Shown: piece by piece, positions 7,940 to 17,600 of the stretch | How positions within the stretch are numbered: the first letter of the stretch is position 1 | Layout of the letters: each line of letters starts with the position of its first letter | Assembly: GCA_964384205.1 (NCBI GenBank) | Contig: CAYLKS010000009.1 | Coordinates: forward strand, 1-43,117 | DNA length: 43,117 bases | Source: CAYLKS01 sp964384205 [NCBI: uncultured bacterium] | GTDB lineage: Bacteria; JAGOEH01 | Reading direction: 5' to 3' | Notes under the pieces: model-generated | The model's input: only the letters and a program-made list of their open reading frames with translations | Database searches by the model: none | What the model was told of the DNA's origin: nothing | Translations under genes and position numbers: made by a program

Positions 7940-9574
7940 GTGTGGTCTAAAAAAATTAATTCAAAAATCATTGTAGTTACAGGAGGAGTAATTTCATCCC
8001 TTGGCAAAGGTATAGTAGCTGCATCTTTAGGATACTTACTAAAAAATAGAGGTTTAAAAGTATCTATTTTAAAAATGGATCCTTATATAAATGTTGACCC
8101 TGGTACAATGTCCCCTTTTCAACATGGAGAAGTTTATGTTACTGATGATGGAGCAGAAACTGATCTTGATCTGGGGCATTATGAACGATTTTTGAATCAA
8201 AATATGAGTAAATTAAATAACGTAACTACAGGCCAAATTTACTACAATGTAATAAAAAAAGAAAGAGAAGGAAAATATTTAGGTGCAACTGTTCAGGTTG
8301 TCCCCCATATTATCAATGAAATAATTGGTTCAATCTATAATCTGTATAAATACGAAAAACCAGTTGATGTTATAATAATAGAAATTGGCGGAACTATCGG
8401 TGATATTGAATCTCTTCCTTTTGTTGAGGCGATGAGACAGCTCAGATTACAGTTAGGAAAGAAAAATTTTTTATCAATACATGTGTCATTAGTTCCATAT
8501 ATTAAAGCAGCTGGAGAAATAAAAACAAAACCAACACAACATAGTGTTAATAAATTAAGAGAAATAGGCATTCAACCTGATTTTATTATATGCAGGACAG
8601 AAAAAAAAATAAGCAATAGTGTGAAAGAAAAAATAGGGCTTTTTTGCAATGTTAATACTTCACATGTAATAGAATGTAAAGATGTACCATCTATTTATGA
8701 AGTACCAATTTCAATCGAAAAAGACCATTTTTCTCAAAAAGTTGTAGATGCCCTTGAACTTAAATGTAAAGAAACTGATTTAACAGAATGGATAAATATT
8801 GTACAAAAAATATATAACTCAAAAAATGATACTGTAAATATTGCCTTATGTGGAAAATATGTACATCTTGTTGATGCATACAAAAGTATAAATGAAGCAT
8901 TTATACATGCGGGTGCTGTAAATAATGTAAAGGTAAATAGTATCTATATTGATTCTGAGAAGGTTACATCTCCTGATGATTTAAAAAATTTTGGAGAATT
9001 ACACGGGATATTAATACCTGGTGGATTTGGTGAAAGAGGAATAGAAGGTAAATTAAACGCAATTAAATTTGCAAGGGAAAATAAAATTCCATTTTTAGGA
9101 ATATGTCTTGGAATGCAATGTGCTGTTATTGAATTTGCCCGCAACGTATGTAATCTCCAAGATGCAAATTCACCAGAATTTAATCCTAATACTCCTCACC
9201 CTGTTATTCATTTAATGGAAGAGCAAAAAGAAATAAAACAATTAGGCGGTACAATGCGCCTCGGAAAATATGATTGCATATTGCAAGAAGATACAAATGC
9301 TTTTAAAGCATATAAAAAAACATTAATATCTGAAAGACACAGACATAGATTCGAATTTAACCCAAATTATAAGACTATTTTAGAAAAAAATGGACTGAAA
9401 ATAGCTGGCATTAATCCTCAAAAAGGACTTGTAGAAATTATCGAATTAAAAAATCATCCGTGGTTTGTAGGGGTACAATTCCACCCTGAACTAAAAAGTA
9501 GACCTCTTGATCCTCATCCTTTATTTAAAGATTTTATCAAAGCGGCAAAACAGTATAGAAATTCTAAAAAGTAA
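7940..9574 (+). CDS. pyrG: CTP synthase
   Basis: PyrG aminates UTP to CTP using glutamine. At 544 residues it is full length. The N-terminal synthetase domain begins KIIVVTGGVISSLGKG and shows KMDPYINVDPGTMSPFQHGEV. The C-terminal class I glutamine amidotransferase domain has the nucleophile near C388 in GICLGMQ and the His/Glu pair in VQFHPE. The start is a GTG at 7940 with AAAGGA about seven bases upstream; no ATG fits. It is placed directly after kdsB, whose enzyme uses CTP. Confidence 0.97.
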   Translation: MWSKKINSKIIVVTGGVISSLGKGIVAASLGYLLKNRGLKVSILKMDPYINVDPGTMSPFQHGEVYVTDDGAETDLDLGHYERFLNQNMSKLNNVTTGQIYYNVIKKEREGKYLGATVQVVPHIINEIIGSIYNLYKYEKPVDVIIIEIGGTIGDIESLPFVEAMRQLRLQLGKKNFLSIHVSLVPYIKAAGEIKTKPTQHSVNKLREIGIQPDFIICRTEKKISNSVKEKIGLFCNVNTSHVIECKDVPSIYEVPISIEKDHFSQKVVDALELKCKETDLTEWINIVQKIYNSKNDTVNIALCGKYVHLVDAYKSINEAFIHAGAVNNVKVNSIYIDSEKVTSPDDLKNFGELHGILIPGGFGERGIEGKLNAIKFARENKIPFLGICLGMQCAVIEFARNVCNLQDANSPEFNPNTPHPVIHLMEEQKEIKQLGGTMRLGKYDCILQEDTNAFKAYKKTLISERHRHRFEFNPNYKTILEKNGLKIAGINPQKGLVEIIELKNHPWFVGVQFHPELKSRPLDPHPLFKDFIKAAKQYRNSKK

Positions 9575-12208
9575 ATGAATGACAATATTTTAAAAGTTAG
9601 AAAAAAGAAAAAAATCTTTTCATTTATAATTGCTATAATTACATTTTTATTAGTTTATATTTTATTCAATCTGGAATTCTTCCAAAATTTCGAAAGAAAA
9701 ACCTATGATTATAGGCTAAAAATTAGAGGAAATAGAAAAGTATCAAAAAAAATTGTGATCGTTTTCATAGGAAATGAAACATTAAAAAAATTAGGATATC
9801 CCCTACCTCGAGAACACTATGCTGCGATTATCAATTGTTTAAAAGAATTGGGCGCTCGTTCTATTGTTTTAGATGTGCTATTTTCACAAACTGATTATAA
9901 AGAAAAAGATTTACTTTTATTAAGAGAAACAAAAAAAGCTGGAAATGTTTTTGCACCTATTTATTTTTATCTTTCAAGAAAAGAATTTTTATACAGTACA
10001 GCAGATAATACTCCCGAAGAAAATAAAATACCAGAAAATGAGTTATATTTCTTTCATAGAAAAACTAATTTTTATAGGGCAGTCAGTGCTGAACTACCTT
10101 TTAAAAATTTTCAATTAGCATGTAAAGGATTGGGACATGTAAATGTCAATCCAGATCCTGATGGAATAACAAGAAAAATTCCTTTATTAATTGAATACGA
10201 TGGTTGGCTATATCCTTCTTTATCATTTATAACAGCCTGTGATTATTTCGGACTTAGCAATGACGATATTATTTTTAATAATAGCAACAAAATTACATTA
10301 AACATACCGGGGGATAAATCAATTACTATCCCGCTAAATAAAAAAGGAGAACTATATATCAATTATAGCGGGAATATAGGAAATTTTGAAAATTATTCTT
10401 TTTTACAGGTCTTACAAGCTTATAAATATTATCTAAGTACGGGTAATCCAGCATATTTATCCGGTTTAGATCTCCGAACTTTTAAAGATAAAATAGTTTT
10501 AATAGGACTTACAGCGTTGGGAACCCATGATGTACACTCTACACCTTTTGATAATAAATATGCACTTGTAGGAGTCCATGCAAATGTAATAGATTCAATA
10601 CTCTCAAACCAACTCTTATTTGATGCTCCAGAATGGGTAAACTTCTTAATTTCTTTTTTATTAACATTATTAATAGCATATATAATTCCTCGATATAATT
10701 TTAAAAAATCTCTTTTAATCATATTTTCCACTTATATTATAATTATGATTTTAATTGTCATAAGTTTTATGTTATTTGGAATAGTATTTAAAATGTTCAC
10801 TCCTACTATTACATTATTCTTGAGCATACTTTTTATTTCTATGTCTTTAATAAGAATAGAAGAATTAGAAAAACTCAAATCTGAAAGAGAAAAGCTAAAT
10901 ATAACAAAAAAACTATGGGGAAAAGAAAAGGAACTTCATAGTATATATGACAAATTAATTGAAAAAGAAAAATCTATAGAGAAGTTAAGACAAGAATTAC
11001 AAGTTACAATAGATGAATCATCGAATCTTAAAAATGAATATTTAGAAAAAATAAAACAATTAGAAGAAGAAAAAGAACGATTAATCAACAAACAGGCAGA
11101 AATTAGCTATAATAAACAATATTTAGAAAATGAACTCCAAATTCTGGAATCAAATCCGTCATCAAATACAAAACAACCACCTATTACAAGGGAAAATTTA
11201 AAAGGAAATTATGATTTTATAATCGGTAATAGTCCTAAACTCATGGAAGTTTTATATACTGTAGATAAAGCAGCCAGCACAATGACAAATATTATGATTA
11301 CAGGACCTACAGGTTCAGGTAAAGAATTATTAGCTAAAGCAATACACCTCAATTCTCCAAGAGCAAAAGGTCCATTTGTCGCAGTTAATTGTGCTGCTAT
11401 TCCAAAAGATTTGATTGAAGGAGAATTATTTGGTTTCGAAAAAGGAGCATTTACAGGAGCTATAACCAGACATATTGGTAAATTCGAACAAGCCAATAAA
11501 GGAACAATCTTTTTGGATGAAATTGGAGATATGAGTCTTGACACACAGGCAAAAGTATTACGAGCAATACAAGAAAAGGTAATTACAAGAATAGGTGGGA
11601 AAAATGACATTAAAATAGATGTAAGAATTATAACTGCTACTCATAAAGATTTAAAACAAGAAATAGAAAATAAAACATTTAGAGCAGATTTATTTTTTAG
11701 ACTAAATGTTATACCAATATATTTACCGCCTCTTAATGAAAGGAAAGAAGATATTCCTCTTCTAATTGAACATTTCATAGAAAAATATAAAAAAGAAATG
11801 GGATTAACTAAAAAAATCAAAATATCTCCTCAAGCTATGATGGCTTTTGTTAATTACAGTTGGCCAGGTAATATTAGAGAATTAGAAAATACAGTTCAAA
11901 GAATTTTAACATTAAAAGATGATCAAGAAGAATTTATTATTGATATTAATGATTTGCCAGAAGAAATATTAGGAAAATCTCCAAACTTTGAATTAGAAGG
12001 CACAGATTCTTTATTCGCAATGCAATCATTAAAAGAAGCTGTTGAAGAATTTGAAAGACAATTTTTAGTTTATAAATTAAATCAATTTAACTGGAATAAA
12101 TCAAAAACAGCAGAATATATTAATCTCGGTAGACGTAATTTACATAAAAAAATAAAAAAATATAATATCTCCGAAGAAAAAGATAAAATCCCAGAAATAG
12201 AATTTTAA
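9575..12208 (+). CDS. Membrane-bound CHASE2 sensor fused to a sigma-54 activator
   Basis: This 877-residue protein has one membrane segment (about 14-33), a periplasmic CHASE2 sensor domain (about 40-340, with YDYRLKIRGN, VVIFIG-like strands and GTHDVHSTPFD), and a hairpin set of further membrane segments (about 355-425). A long charged coiled coil (about 430-525) follows. Next is a sigma-54-interacting AAA+ domain with Walker A GPTGSGKE near 576, GAFTGA near 624 and LDEIGD near 648. The C terminus holds a Fis-type helix-turn-helix (KSKTAEYINLGRRNLHKKI). It probably senses an extracytoplasmic signal and opens RpoN promoters from the membrane. Its ATG abuts the pyrG stop. No clear -24/-12 promoter was found in the window. 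Confidence 0.88.
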   Translation: MNDNILKVRKKKKIFSFIIAIITFLLVYILFNLEFFQNFERKTYDYRLKIRGNRKVSKKIVIVFIGNETLKKLGYPLPREHYAAIINCLKELGARSIVLDVLFSQTDYKEKDLLLLRETKKAGNVFAPIYFYLSRKEFLYSTADNTPEENKIPENELYFFHRKTNFYRAVSAELPFKNFQLACKGLGHVNVNPDPDGITRKIPLLIEYDGWLYPSLSFITACDYFGLSNDDIIFNNSNKITLNIPGDKSITIPLNKKGELYINYSGNIGNFENYSFLQVLQAYKYYLSTGNPAYLSGLDLRTFKDKIVLIGLTALGTHDVHSTPFDNKYALVGVHANVIDSILSNQLLFDAPEWVNFLISFLLTLLIAYIIPRYNFKKSLLIIFSTYIIIMILIVISFMLFGIVFKMFTPTITLFLSILFISMSLIRIEELEKLKSEREKLNITKKLWGKEKELHSIYDKLIEKEKSIEKLRQELQVTIDESSNLKNEYLEKIKQLEEEKERLINKQAEISYNKQYLENELQILESNPSSNTKQPPITRENLKGNYDFIIGNSPKLMEVLYTVDKAASTMTNIMITGPTGSGKELLAKAIHLNSPRAKGPFVAVNCAAIPKDLIEGELFGFEKGAFTGAITRHIGKFEQANKGTIFLDEIGDMSLDTQAKVLRAIQEKVITRIGGKNDIKIDVRIITATHKDLKQEIENKTFRADLFFRLNVIPIYLPPLNERKEDIPLLIEHFIEKYKKEMGLTKKIKISPQAMMAFVNYSWPGNIRELENTVQRILTLKDDQEEFIIDINDLPEEILGKSPNFELEGTDSLFAMQSLKEAVEEFERQFLVYKLNQFNWNKSKTAEYINLGRRNLHKKIKKYNISEEKDKIPEIEF

Positions 12209-12810
12209 CTTTCCTCTAATACCCCATTATAAAAAATTTTAAGAATACTTTCTTTAATCTTATATAAATCATCAATTTCAAGTTTAAACTTAGAAACCCC
12301 CGTTAAAATATTTCTTATTGAATTTTCTACTGTACCAAATAAAAAATCAATCGCAACCTCGGGCTCTATATCTTTTCTAAAAACTCCCTCATTCTGTCCT
12401 TCTGTAAAAAGCCTATATAATGGCTGCAAAAATTCCTGTAATAGCTCTCCTCTTATATATTTCTTACCTTCAGGATTATATCTAAGATTTATTACAATAA
12501 CTCGAAACAAATCAGGATGATTATAAAAAAGATGAAATATAAAAGATAAAATAGCACTAATTCGTTCCTGAACAGAAGTATTATGTTCAATAACCTGATT
12601 TATATTTTTAATTAAATCTTTCCAATTTTCTTCAAAAATAGCCTGCAAGATATGTTCTTTATCTTTAAAATAGTAATAAAGCAACCCATGTGCAATTCCT
12701 GCTTCTTTAGAAATATCAGATATTCTCGTGGCTAAAAAACCTTTCTCAGAAAAAATTTTTATTGCTGTATTCAAAATCTTTTTTCTTGTAATATTTCCTG
12801 CTTTTTTCAT
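12205..12810 (-). CDS. TetR/AcrR-family transcriptional regulator
   Basis: The 201-residue protein has the TetR DNA-binding helix-turn-helix at about 8-55 (ILNTAIKIFSEKGFLATRISDISKEAG, then LLYYYFKDKEHIL). The C-terminal ligand domain is variable, so no inducer can be named. GGAGG precedes the ATG. It is the last gene of a unit with the symporter and methyltransferase, so it may control that unit. Its stop codon interlocks with that of the opposing CHASE2 gene over four bases. Confidence 0.9.
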   Translation of the reverse strand: MKKAGNITRKKILNTAIKIFSEKGFLATRISDISKEAGIAHGLLYYYFKDKEHILQAIFEENWKDLIKNINQVIEHNTSVQERISAILSFIFHLFYNHPDLFRVIVINLRYNPEGKKYIRGELLQEFLQPLYRLFTEGQNEGVFRKDIEPEVAIDFLFGTVENSIRNILTGVSKFKLEIDDLYKIKESILKIFYNGVLEES

Positions 12811-12820
12811 AATTCCTCCA

Positions 12821-13627
12821 TTATACTTTCTTTAAAAAAAATTCAAAATGATTCCCTATTCCAATATTTTGATTTTGCATCTGTAGCTTAATTTCCATTT
12901 TCAATAAACCATTCAAAATAAAATCTTCACTAAAATTATCAATATAATTCTTCAAGGGTATCAATGGTTTAGAATAAAACCTTATAACTTCAAAATTAGT
13001 TTTTTTAAATAATTTCATTAATTCATCATAAGTAAATGTTTTTATTCTGAAATTGAAATTTTTATTTTTTGAAAGCCAGAAAGTCACACCAGTTGAAAGA
13101 AAATCTTTTAATTCCGATTCATCACCTTTTTTTAAATAAAATTCAATAGCACTAAAAAAGTTATCCGCTGTACCAATAAAAATCCCACCATCTACAAGAA
13201 GTCTTCTAATTATTTTCAACAAATTAAATGGATTAGCAGTAAAAGATAAAATATCGCCATAAGCTATAATCAAATTAAAAAATTCCTTTTCAAAAATACT
13301 ATCTATTTTTTCAGCCTCGATAGCAAAAGTTTTTCCAGAAAGATCTATATTTAAATTTTCAGCTTTTTCTCTTACTTCATTAATCATTTGCTGAGAAATA
13401 TCTGCAAAATATACATCAAAACCTGACTTAATTAATTTAAATCCCCAATATCCAGAACCACATCCCAGATCTAAAATTTTAGCTTTCTTATCAAGATTAT
13501 TTAATATTGATTTTAAATAATGCCAGGTTATCTTCCTATTGTAAATCCAATATACGCTACTTTCATAAATCTCATCATAAATTGGTGCTATTTTATCATG
13601 ATACAATATATTCTTACTTCTCTTCAT
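12821..13627 (-). CDS. Class I SAM-dependent methyltransferase
   Basis: The 268-residue protein has the Rossmann-fold SAM-binding motif I, AKILDLGCGSGYWG, near residues 48-62, an acidic motif II (VYFADISQQMI) and the post-I strand NLIIAYGDILSFTANP. It begins with DKIAPIYDEIYESS, a common opening in the UbiE/small-molecule group. The substrate is unknown. The start overlaps the 3' end of the symporter gene by 14 bases, and TetR follows ten bases after its stop. Confidence 0.85.
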   Translation of the reverse strand: MKRSKNILYHDKIAPIYDEIYESSVYWIYNRKITWHYLKSILNNLDKKAKILDLGCGSGYWGFKLIKSGFDVYFADISQQMINEVREKAENLNIDLSGKTFAIEAEKIDSIFEKEFFNLIIAYGDILSFTANPFNLLKIIRRLLVDGGIFIGTADNFFSAIEFYLKKGDESELKDFLSTGVTFWLSKNKNFNFRIKTFTYDELMKLFKKTNFEVIRFYSKPLIPLKNYIDNFSEDFILNGLLKMEIKLQMQNQNIGIGNHFEFFLKKV

Positions 13628-14900
13628 TTACAAGACCTTCATTTTTAGACACAACATAAGTACACATAATATCACCTGTTACATTATTTGTAGTTTCAAA
13701 CATATCAAGAATTGGATTAATTCCCATTGCAAAAGAGATAATAAGGGCCTGTTGAGATTCATTAATTCCTAATGACCCTAGCACAATAAATAAAAGAATT
13801 AAGCTTCCTCCAGGAACTCCTCCTGCTCCAATAGCAGCAAGCACAGTGGTAATAATCAAAATTATAATCGAACCTAACGTCAAATGTATAGAAAATAAAT
13901 TTGCCGCTAATATAACAAACATTGGTAAATGAACACATACTCCATCCATATTAATCGTAGCTCCAAGAGGTAATGAAAATTCTGCAACCTCTTTTCTTAC
14001 TCTAAGATTTTCAATAGCTGTTCTTAAAGAAACAGGTAATGTTGCTGCACTACTTCTTGTAACAAATGCTGTCAAAAGAACATTCTTTATTTTTTTCAAA
14101 AATGTAAATGGTGATGTTTTAGTAAATAAAAAAACTATTCCAGAATAAACAACAAAAATCATAAGCAATATAGAAAAAATAACCCCAATTGCTATTTTAA
14201 AATAGGGTCTAATCAAACCAATTCCAAAATTATAAAAATTAACTATACTCAAACAAAAAACACCAAAAGGCGCATAAAGTAATATAAAATCCACAATTTT
14301 ATATAAAATTAAATTTATTTGATTAATTAACTGACTAATAATATCATTATTAATTCTTTCACTATCTAATAATAACCTATAAGAAATACCAGATATAATA
14401 GCAAAAAATATTATTCCCAAAAAATTTCCATTACTCAAAGCCGAAAAAGGATTCTCAAAAATATTTAAAATTATTTCGGAAAAAGAAATCTTCGTAGCAT
14501 TGACTTTTACACCTGAGAGCAAATTTATTTTATTTATATCAACTAAACTATAACTTCCTGGATTTACAATAAAAGCAACAATAGTACCAATTATGGCTGC
14601 AAAAAATGATGTCCCCAAATACCACAATATAATCTTTATTCCGATTCTGCCAAATTTTTTCAATTCTAAATTACTCGCCCCCTGAAATAACGAAAAAAAC
14701 ACAATAGGAATAACAATCATTTTAAGCATTTTAACAAAAACTATTCCAAATGGATTGATTACCCTATTAACAATAAAAGAAAAATCTATTTGATATTTAC
14801 TGTTTAATATCTGTAAAAATATTCCTAAAAGAGAACCCACAATAAAAGAAATAAATATAAAATAAAAAGAATAAATATTTTTTGAAGATTTGTGCTCCAT
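13614..14900 (-). CDS. Dicarboxylate/amino acid:cation symporter (DAACS family)
   Basis: This inner-membrane transporter of 428 residues uses Na+ or H+ gradients for uptake. Family blocks are the serine-rich TRSSAATLPVSL, the NMDG motif, GAGGVPGGSLILL, and FETTNNVTGD in the last helix. In glutamate/aspartate carriers (GltPh) that last segment is DMGRTMVNVTGD, where Arg397 binds the substrate side-chain carboxylate; here it is Glu, about residue 402. The substrate is therefore probably not an acidic amino acid. The ATG at 14900 is preceded by two GGAG elements, while the upstream ATG at 14927 would sit at the predicted transcription start. Confidence 0.88.
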   Translation of the reverse strand: MEHKSSKNIYSFYFIFISFIVGSLLGIFLQILNSKYQIDFSFIVNRVINPFGIVFVKMLKMIVIPIVFFSLFQGASNLELKKFGRIGIKIILWYLGTSFFAAIIGTIVAFIVNPGSYSLVDINKINLLSGVKVNATKISFSEIILNIFENPFSALSNGNFLGIIFFAIISGISYRLLLDSERINNDIISQLINQINLILYKIVDFILLYAPFGVFCLSIVNFYNFGIGLIRPYFKIAIGVIFSILLMIFVVYSGIVFLFTKTSPFTFLKKIKNVLLTAFVTRSSAATLPVSLRTAIENLRVRKEVAEFSLPLGATINMDGVCVHLPMFVILAANLFSIHLTLGSIIILIITTVLAAIGAGGVPGGSLILLFIVLGSLGINESQQALIISFAMGINPILDMFETTNNVTGDIMCTYVVSKNEGLVNEEK

Positions 14901-14932
14901 CTCCACTCCATTTTTTATAGTTGACATTCTAA

Positions 14933-14961
14933 TGTATAATATTTTTTTTACATTTTGTCAA
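14933..14961 (-). promoter_or_regulatory. Predicted promoter for the symporter operon
   Basis: TTGACA (14956-14961, minus strand), 17 bases, then TATACA (14933-14938). Transcription would begin near 14926, which supports the shorter symporter start. Confidence 0.6.
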
Positions 14962-15063
14962 TATTAAAATACCTCTAAAATAATATTAAACAAAATAAAA
15001 ATAAAACAATTATTAAACTAATTAAATGTCAAAAAAATAAAAATAAATAAACCAAATTATATA

Positions 15064-15576
15064 TTAAATCACAGGCCAAAAATTATTATCATACCATATT
15101 TCTTCTGTCAAAATATCATCTAATTCTTTAAAAAATTTAAAATGTTCCAGCTCCCAATCAGAAAGCCAAAGTAATAATTTTTTTGCTTCTTCATTTTCCA
15201 CTTTTTGAGCTTCTGTTCTATAAAAATCACTGCCTTCTTTTTCAATTGACATAGCAGCAGATATTGCTGCTGCCTCAAAACTTGAAGCCTGTAGTTCTTT
15301 TGCCAGCTCTTTCTTCCAAACCTTTTTTCTATAATCTTCTATATTTTCATCTGCTGGATCATCAAAAAGAAATATTCCCTTCATTTTCAGTTCAAGCAAT
15401 TTTCTATTCAAAATATTAAAATGATGCTCTTCCTCTTTTGCAATTGATTGAAAAAAATTTTTTAAATTCTGAGTAGAAGCATTCTCTGCCAATTTCTGAT
15501 AAAATAATAAAGACCGATTTTCTTTTATCATAGCTTTCTTCAAAATTTCTACTAAAATTTCCTTGCTATCATGCAT
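15064..15576 (-). CDS. Rubrerythrin-like ferritin-fold protein
   Basis: The 170-residue protein is a four-helix-bundle di-iron candidate. Ligand sets are visible as E19 (KENRSLLFY), EEEHH at 48-52, E112 (EKEGSDFY) and ELEH at 142-145, i.e. two ExxH-type halves. It lacks the C-terminal rubredoxin CxxC domain of true rubrerythrins, so it would need another electron donor. Proteins of this group usually remove peroxide in anaerobes. It follows fhs by 14 bases on the same strand. Confidence 0.85.
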   Translation of the reverse strand: MHDSKEILVEILKKAMIKENRSLLFYQKLAENASTQNLKNFFQSIAKEEEHHFNILNRKLLELKMKGIFLFDDPADENIEDYRKKVWKKELAKELQASSFEAAAISAAMSIEKEGSDFYRTEAQKVENEEAKKLLLWLSDWELEHFKFFKELDDILTEEIWYDNNFWPVI

Positions 15577-15590
15577 AATTTTCCCTTTTT

Positions 15591-17261
15591 TTAAAATAAA
15601 CCTACAATATTGCCATTTTCATCAATATCAATTGCTTCGGCAGCTGGATGTTTTGGTAACCCAGGCATACGCATTATATCACCTGTTATAGGGATTATAA
15701 ATCCCGCACCCGATGCAATTTGTATTTCCCTTACTGTAATTACAAAATCTTTTGGTCTTCCAACAAGTTTTGGATTATCTGATAAAGATTTTTGTGTTTT
15801 TGCCATACAAATAGGTAATTTATCAAATCCTAATTTATAGATATTCTTTAAATCTTTTTTAGCATGAGGCAAATAATCAATAGCTCTTGCTCCATATATT
15901 TTTTTTGCAATAGTTTCAATTTTCAGTTCAACAGACCAATTCCAGTCATATAATGGCTCAAATACAGAATTACACTTTTCAACAGCATCAATAACATGCT
16001 CAGCAAGTTCTAAACCACCTTCTCCACCTTTTTCCCAAACCTCAGATAAAGCAAATTTTACATTTAAATCTTTACACTTTTGCCTTACAATCTCTATTTC
16101 TTCCTCTGTATCTGTAGGAAATTTATTTAATGCTACAACAGGGCAAACATTGAAAAGCATCATATTTTCAATATGTTTTTCTAAATTTTCCAATCCCTTT
16201 TCAACAAATTCAGGTGCTGGTTTTGAAATCTCTTTTAATCCAAGACCTCCATGCATTTTTAAAGCCCTAATTGTAGCCACTAACACTACAGCATGTGGAG
16301 ATAAATTAGCATATTTACATTTTATATCAAAAAACTTTTCAGCACCAAGATCAAAACCGAAACCTGCTTCAGTTACAACATAATCAGACAGGGAAAGCCC
16401 CATCCTTGTTGCAATAACAGAATTGGTTCCTTGAGCAATATTAGCAAATGGGCCGCCATGAATGATTGCTGGATTTCCTTCTAAAGTTTGAACTAAATTA
16501 GGTTTTATAGCATCTTTCAATAAAGCAGCCATTGCACCGTTTGCTTTCAAATCTTTAGCAAATACCGGTTTTTTGTCCAGTGAATAACCAACAAAAATAT
16601 TGCCAAGTCGTTTTTTTAAATCATTAATATCATCTGCTAAACATAAAATAGCCATAATCTCAGATGCAGCAGTTATATCAAAACCTGTCTCTCGCGGCAC
16701 CCCATGTTCCTTCCCGCCAAGACCAACAACCACATTTCTCAATGATCTATCATTCATATCAATAACTCTTTTCCAATGAATAGTACGCGGATCTATTCTT
16801 AACTCATCATTTTTTTGATGAATATGATTATCAATTAGTGCAGCTAACAAATTATGAGCTTTTTCAACTGCATCAAAATCACCGTTAAAATGCAAATTTA
16901 TATCTTCCATTGGAACAACCTGAGAATATCCACCACCAGCAGCACCTCCTTTTACACCAAATACTGGACCTAAAGAAGGTTCCCTTAAAACAACCGTTGT
17001 CTTCTTGCCCAATCTATTCAACGCCTGTGTTAATCCAATCGATGTTGTTGTTTTCCCTTCTCCCGCAGGAGTCGGAGTAATAGCAGATACTAAAATTAAT
17101 TTTGATTTTTTAACTTTTTCAAAATCAATAAAATCAAGAGGGATTTTTGCTTTATATCTCCCATACAATTCAATATCTTCTTCTGATAACCCTAAAAATG
17201 ATGCTATTTCTCTAATATGTTTCATTTTAATACTATGCGCAATTTCTATATCTGTTTTCAT
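15591..17261 (-). CDS. fhs: Formate-tetrahydrofolate ligase
   Basis: Fhs couples formate to tetrahydrofolate with ATP, making 10-formyl-THF. At 556 residues it matches the family. The P-loop TPAGEGKTT is at residues 64-72, and the family segments [33 protein letters not shown] and [13 protein letters not shown] are present. AAGGAGG precedes the ATG. It is first in a two-gene unit with the rubrerythrin-like protein. Together with the metH at 27.3 kb it indicates active folate one-carbon metabolism. Confidence 0.97.
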   Translation of the reverse strand: MKTDIEIAHSIKMKHIREIASFLGLSEEDIELYGRYKAKIPLDFIDFEKVKKSKLILVSAITPTPAGEGKTTTSIGLTQALNRLGKKTTVVLREPSLGPVFGVKGGAAGGGYSQVVPMEDINLHFNGDFDAVEKAHNLLAALIDNHIHQKNDELRIDPRTIHWKRVIDMNDRSLRNVVVGLGGKEHGVPRETGFDITAASEIMAILCLADDINDLKKRLGNIFVGYSLDKKPVFAKDLKANGAMAALLKDAIKPNLVQTLEGNPAIIHGGPFANIAQGTNSVIATRMGLSLSDYVVTEAGFGFDLGAEKFFDIKCKYANLSPHAVVLVATIRALKMHGGLGLKEISKPAPEFVEKGLENLEKHIENMMLFNVCPVVALNKFPTDTEEEIEIVRQKCKDLNVKFALSEVWEKGGEGGLELAEHVIDAVEKCNSVFEPLYDWNWSVELKIETIAKKIYGARAIDYLPHAKKDLKNIYKLGFDKLPICMAKTQKSLSDNPKLVGRPKDFVITVREIQIASGAGFIIPITGDIMRMPGLPKHPAAEAIDIDENGNIVGLF

Positions 17262-17291
17262 ACTTCCTCCTTTAAAAAGTTACTTACTAAA

Positions 17292-17319
17292 AATATAATA
17301 AGATTTATTTTATTGTCAA
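17292..17319 (-). promoter_or_regulatory. Predicted promoter for fhs
   Basis: TTGACA (17314-17319, minus strand), 16 bases, then TATATT (17292-17297). Confidence 0.55.
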
Positions 17320-17600
17320 TAAAATAAAGTTATTTAATTTAAAAACCTTTATTAAGCACCTTTATATATAAAAATATTTATACAATTATATATAAAATAT
17401 ATAGCATAAACAAAAAAATATAAATATTTTTTTTTGATTTTTTTTATTTATATCAAAAAAACTAACTTCTCTCAAATAAAGTAGTTAATACACACAAAAA
17501 AAAATATTTTTTACTTGTAACAAAAATAAAAAACATTATGTTAATATTAGCTATATGTTGATATTAGTCAAATAAAAAAATAATAAAAAGGAGGATGATA
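17320..17600. other. AT-rich intergenic region between fhs and the giant secreted protein gene
   Basis: The region is almost pure A/T. A 10-bp inverted repeat, TTTTTTTGAT (17429-17438) with ATCAAAAAAA (17452-17461), is present but is weak. A possible + strand promoter is TTGTAA near 17515 followed by TATGTT. The SD AGGAGG is at 17589-17594. No small gene was found. Confidence 0.4.

Noticed and set aside
17429-17461. 10-bp inverted repeat TTTTTTTGAT/ATCAAAAAAA
   Set aside because: Nearly all A/T, so the hairpin is weak and likely by chance in an AT-rich spacer; not called as a terminator.
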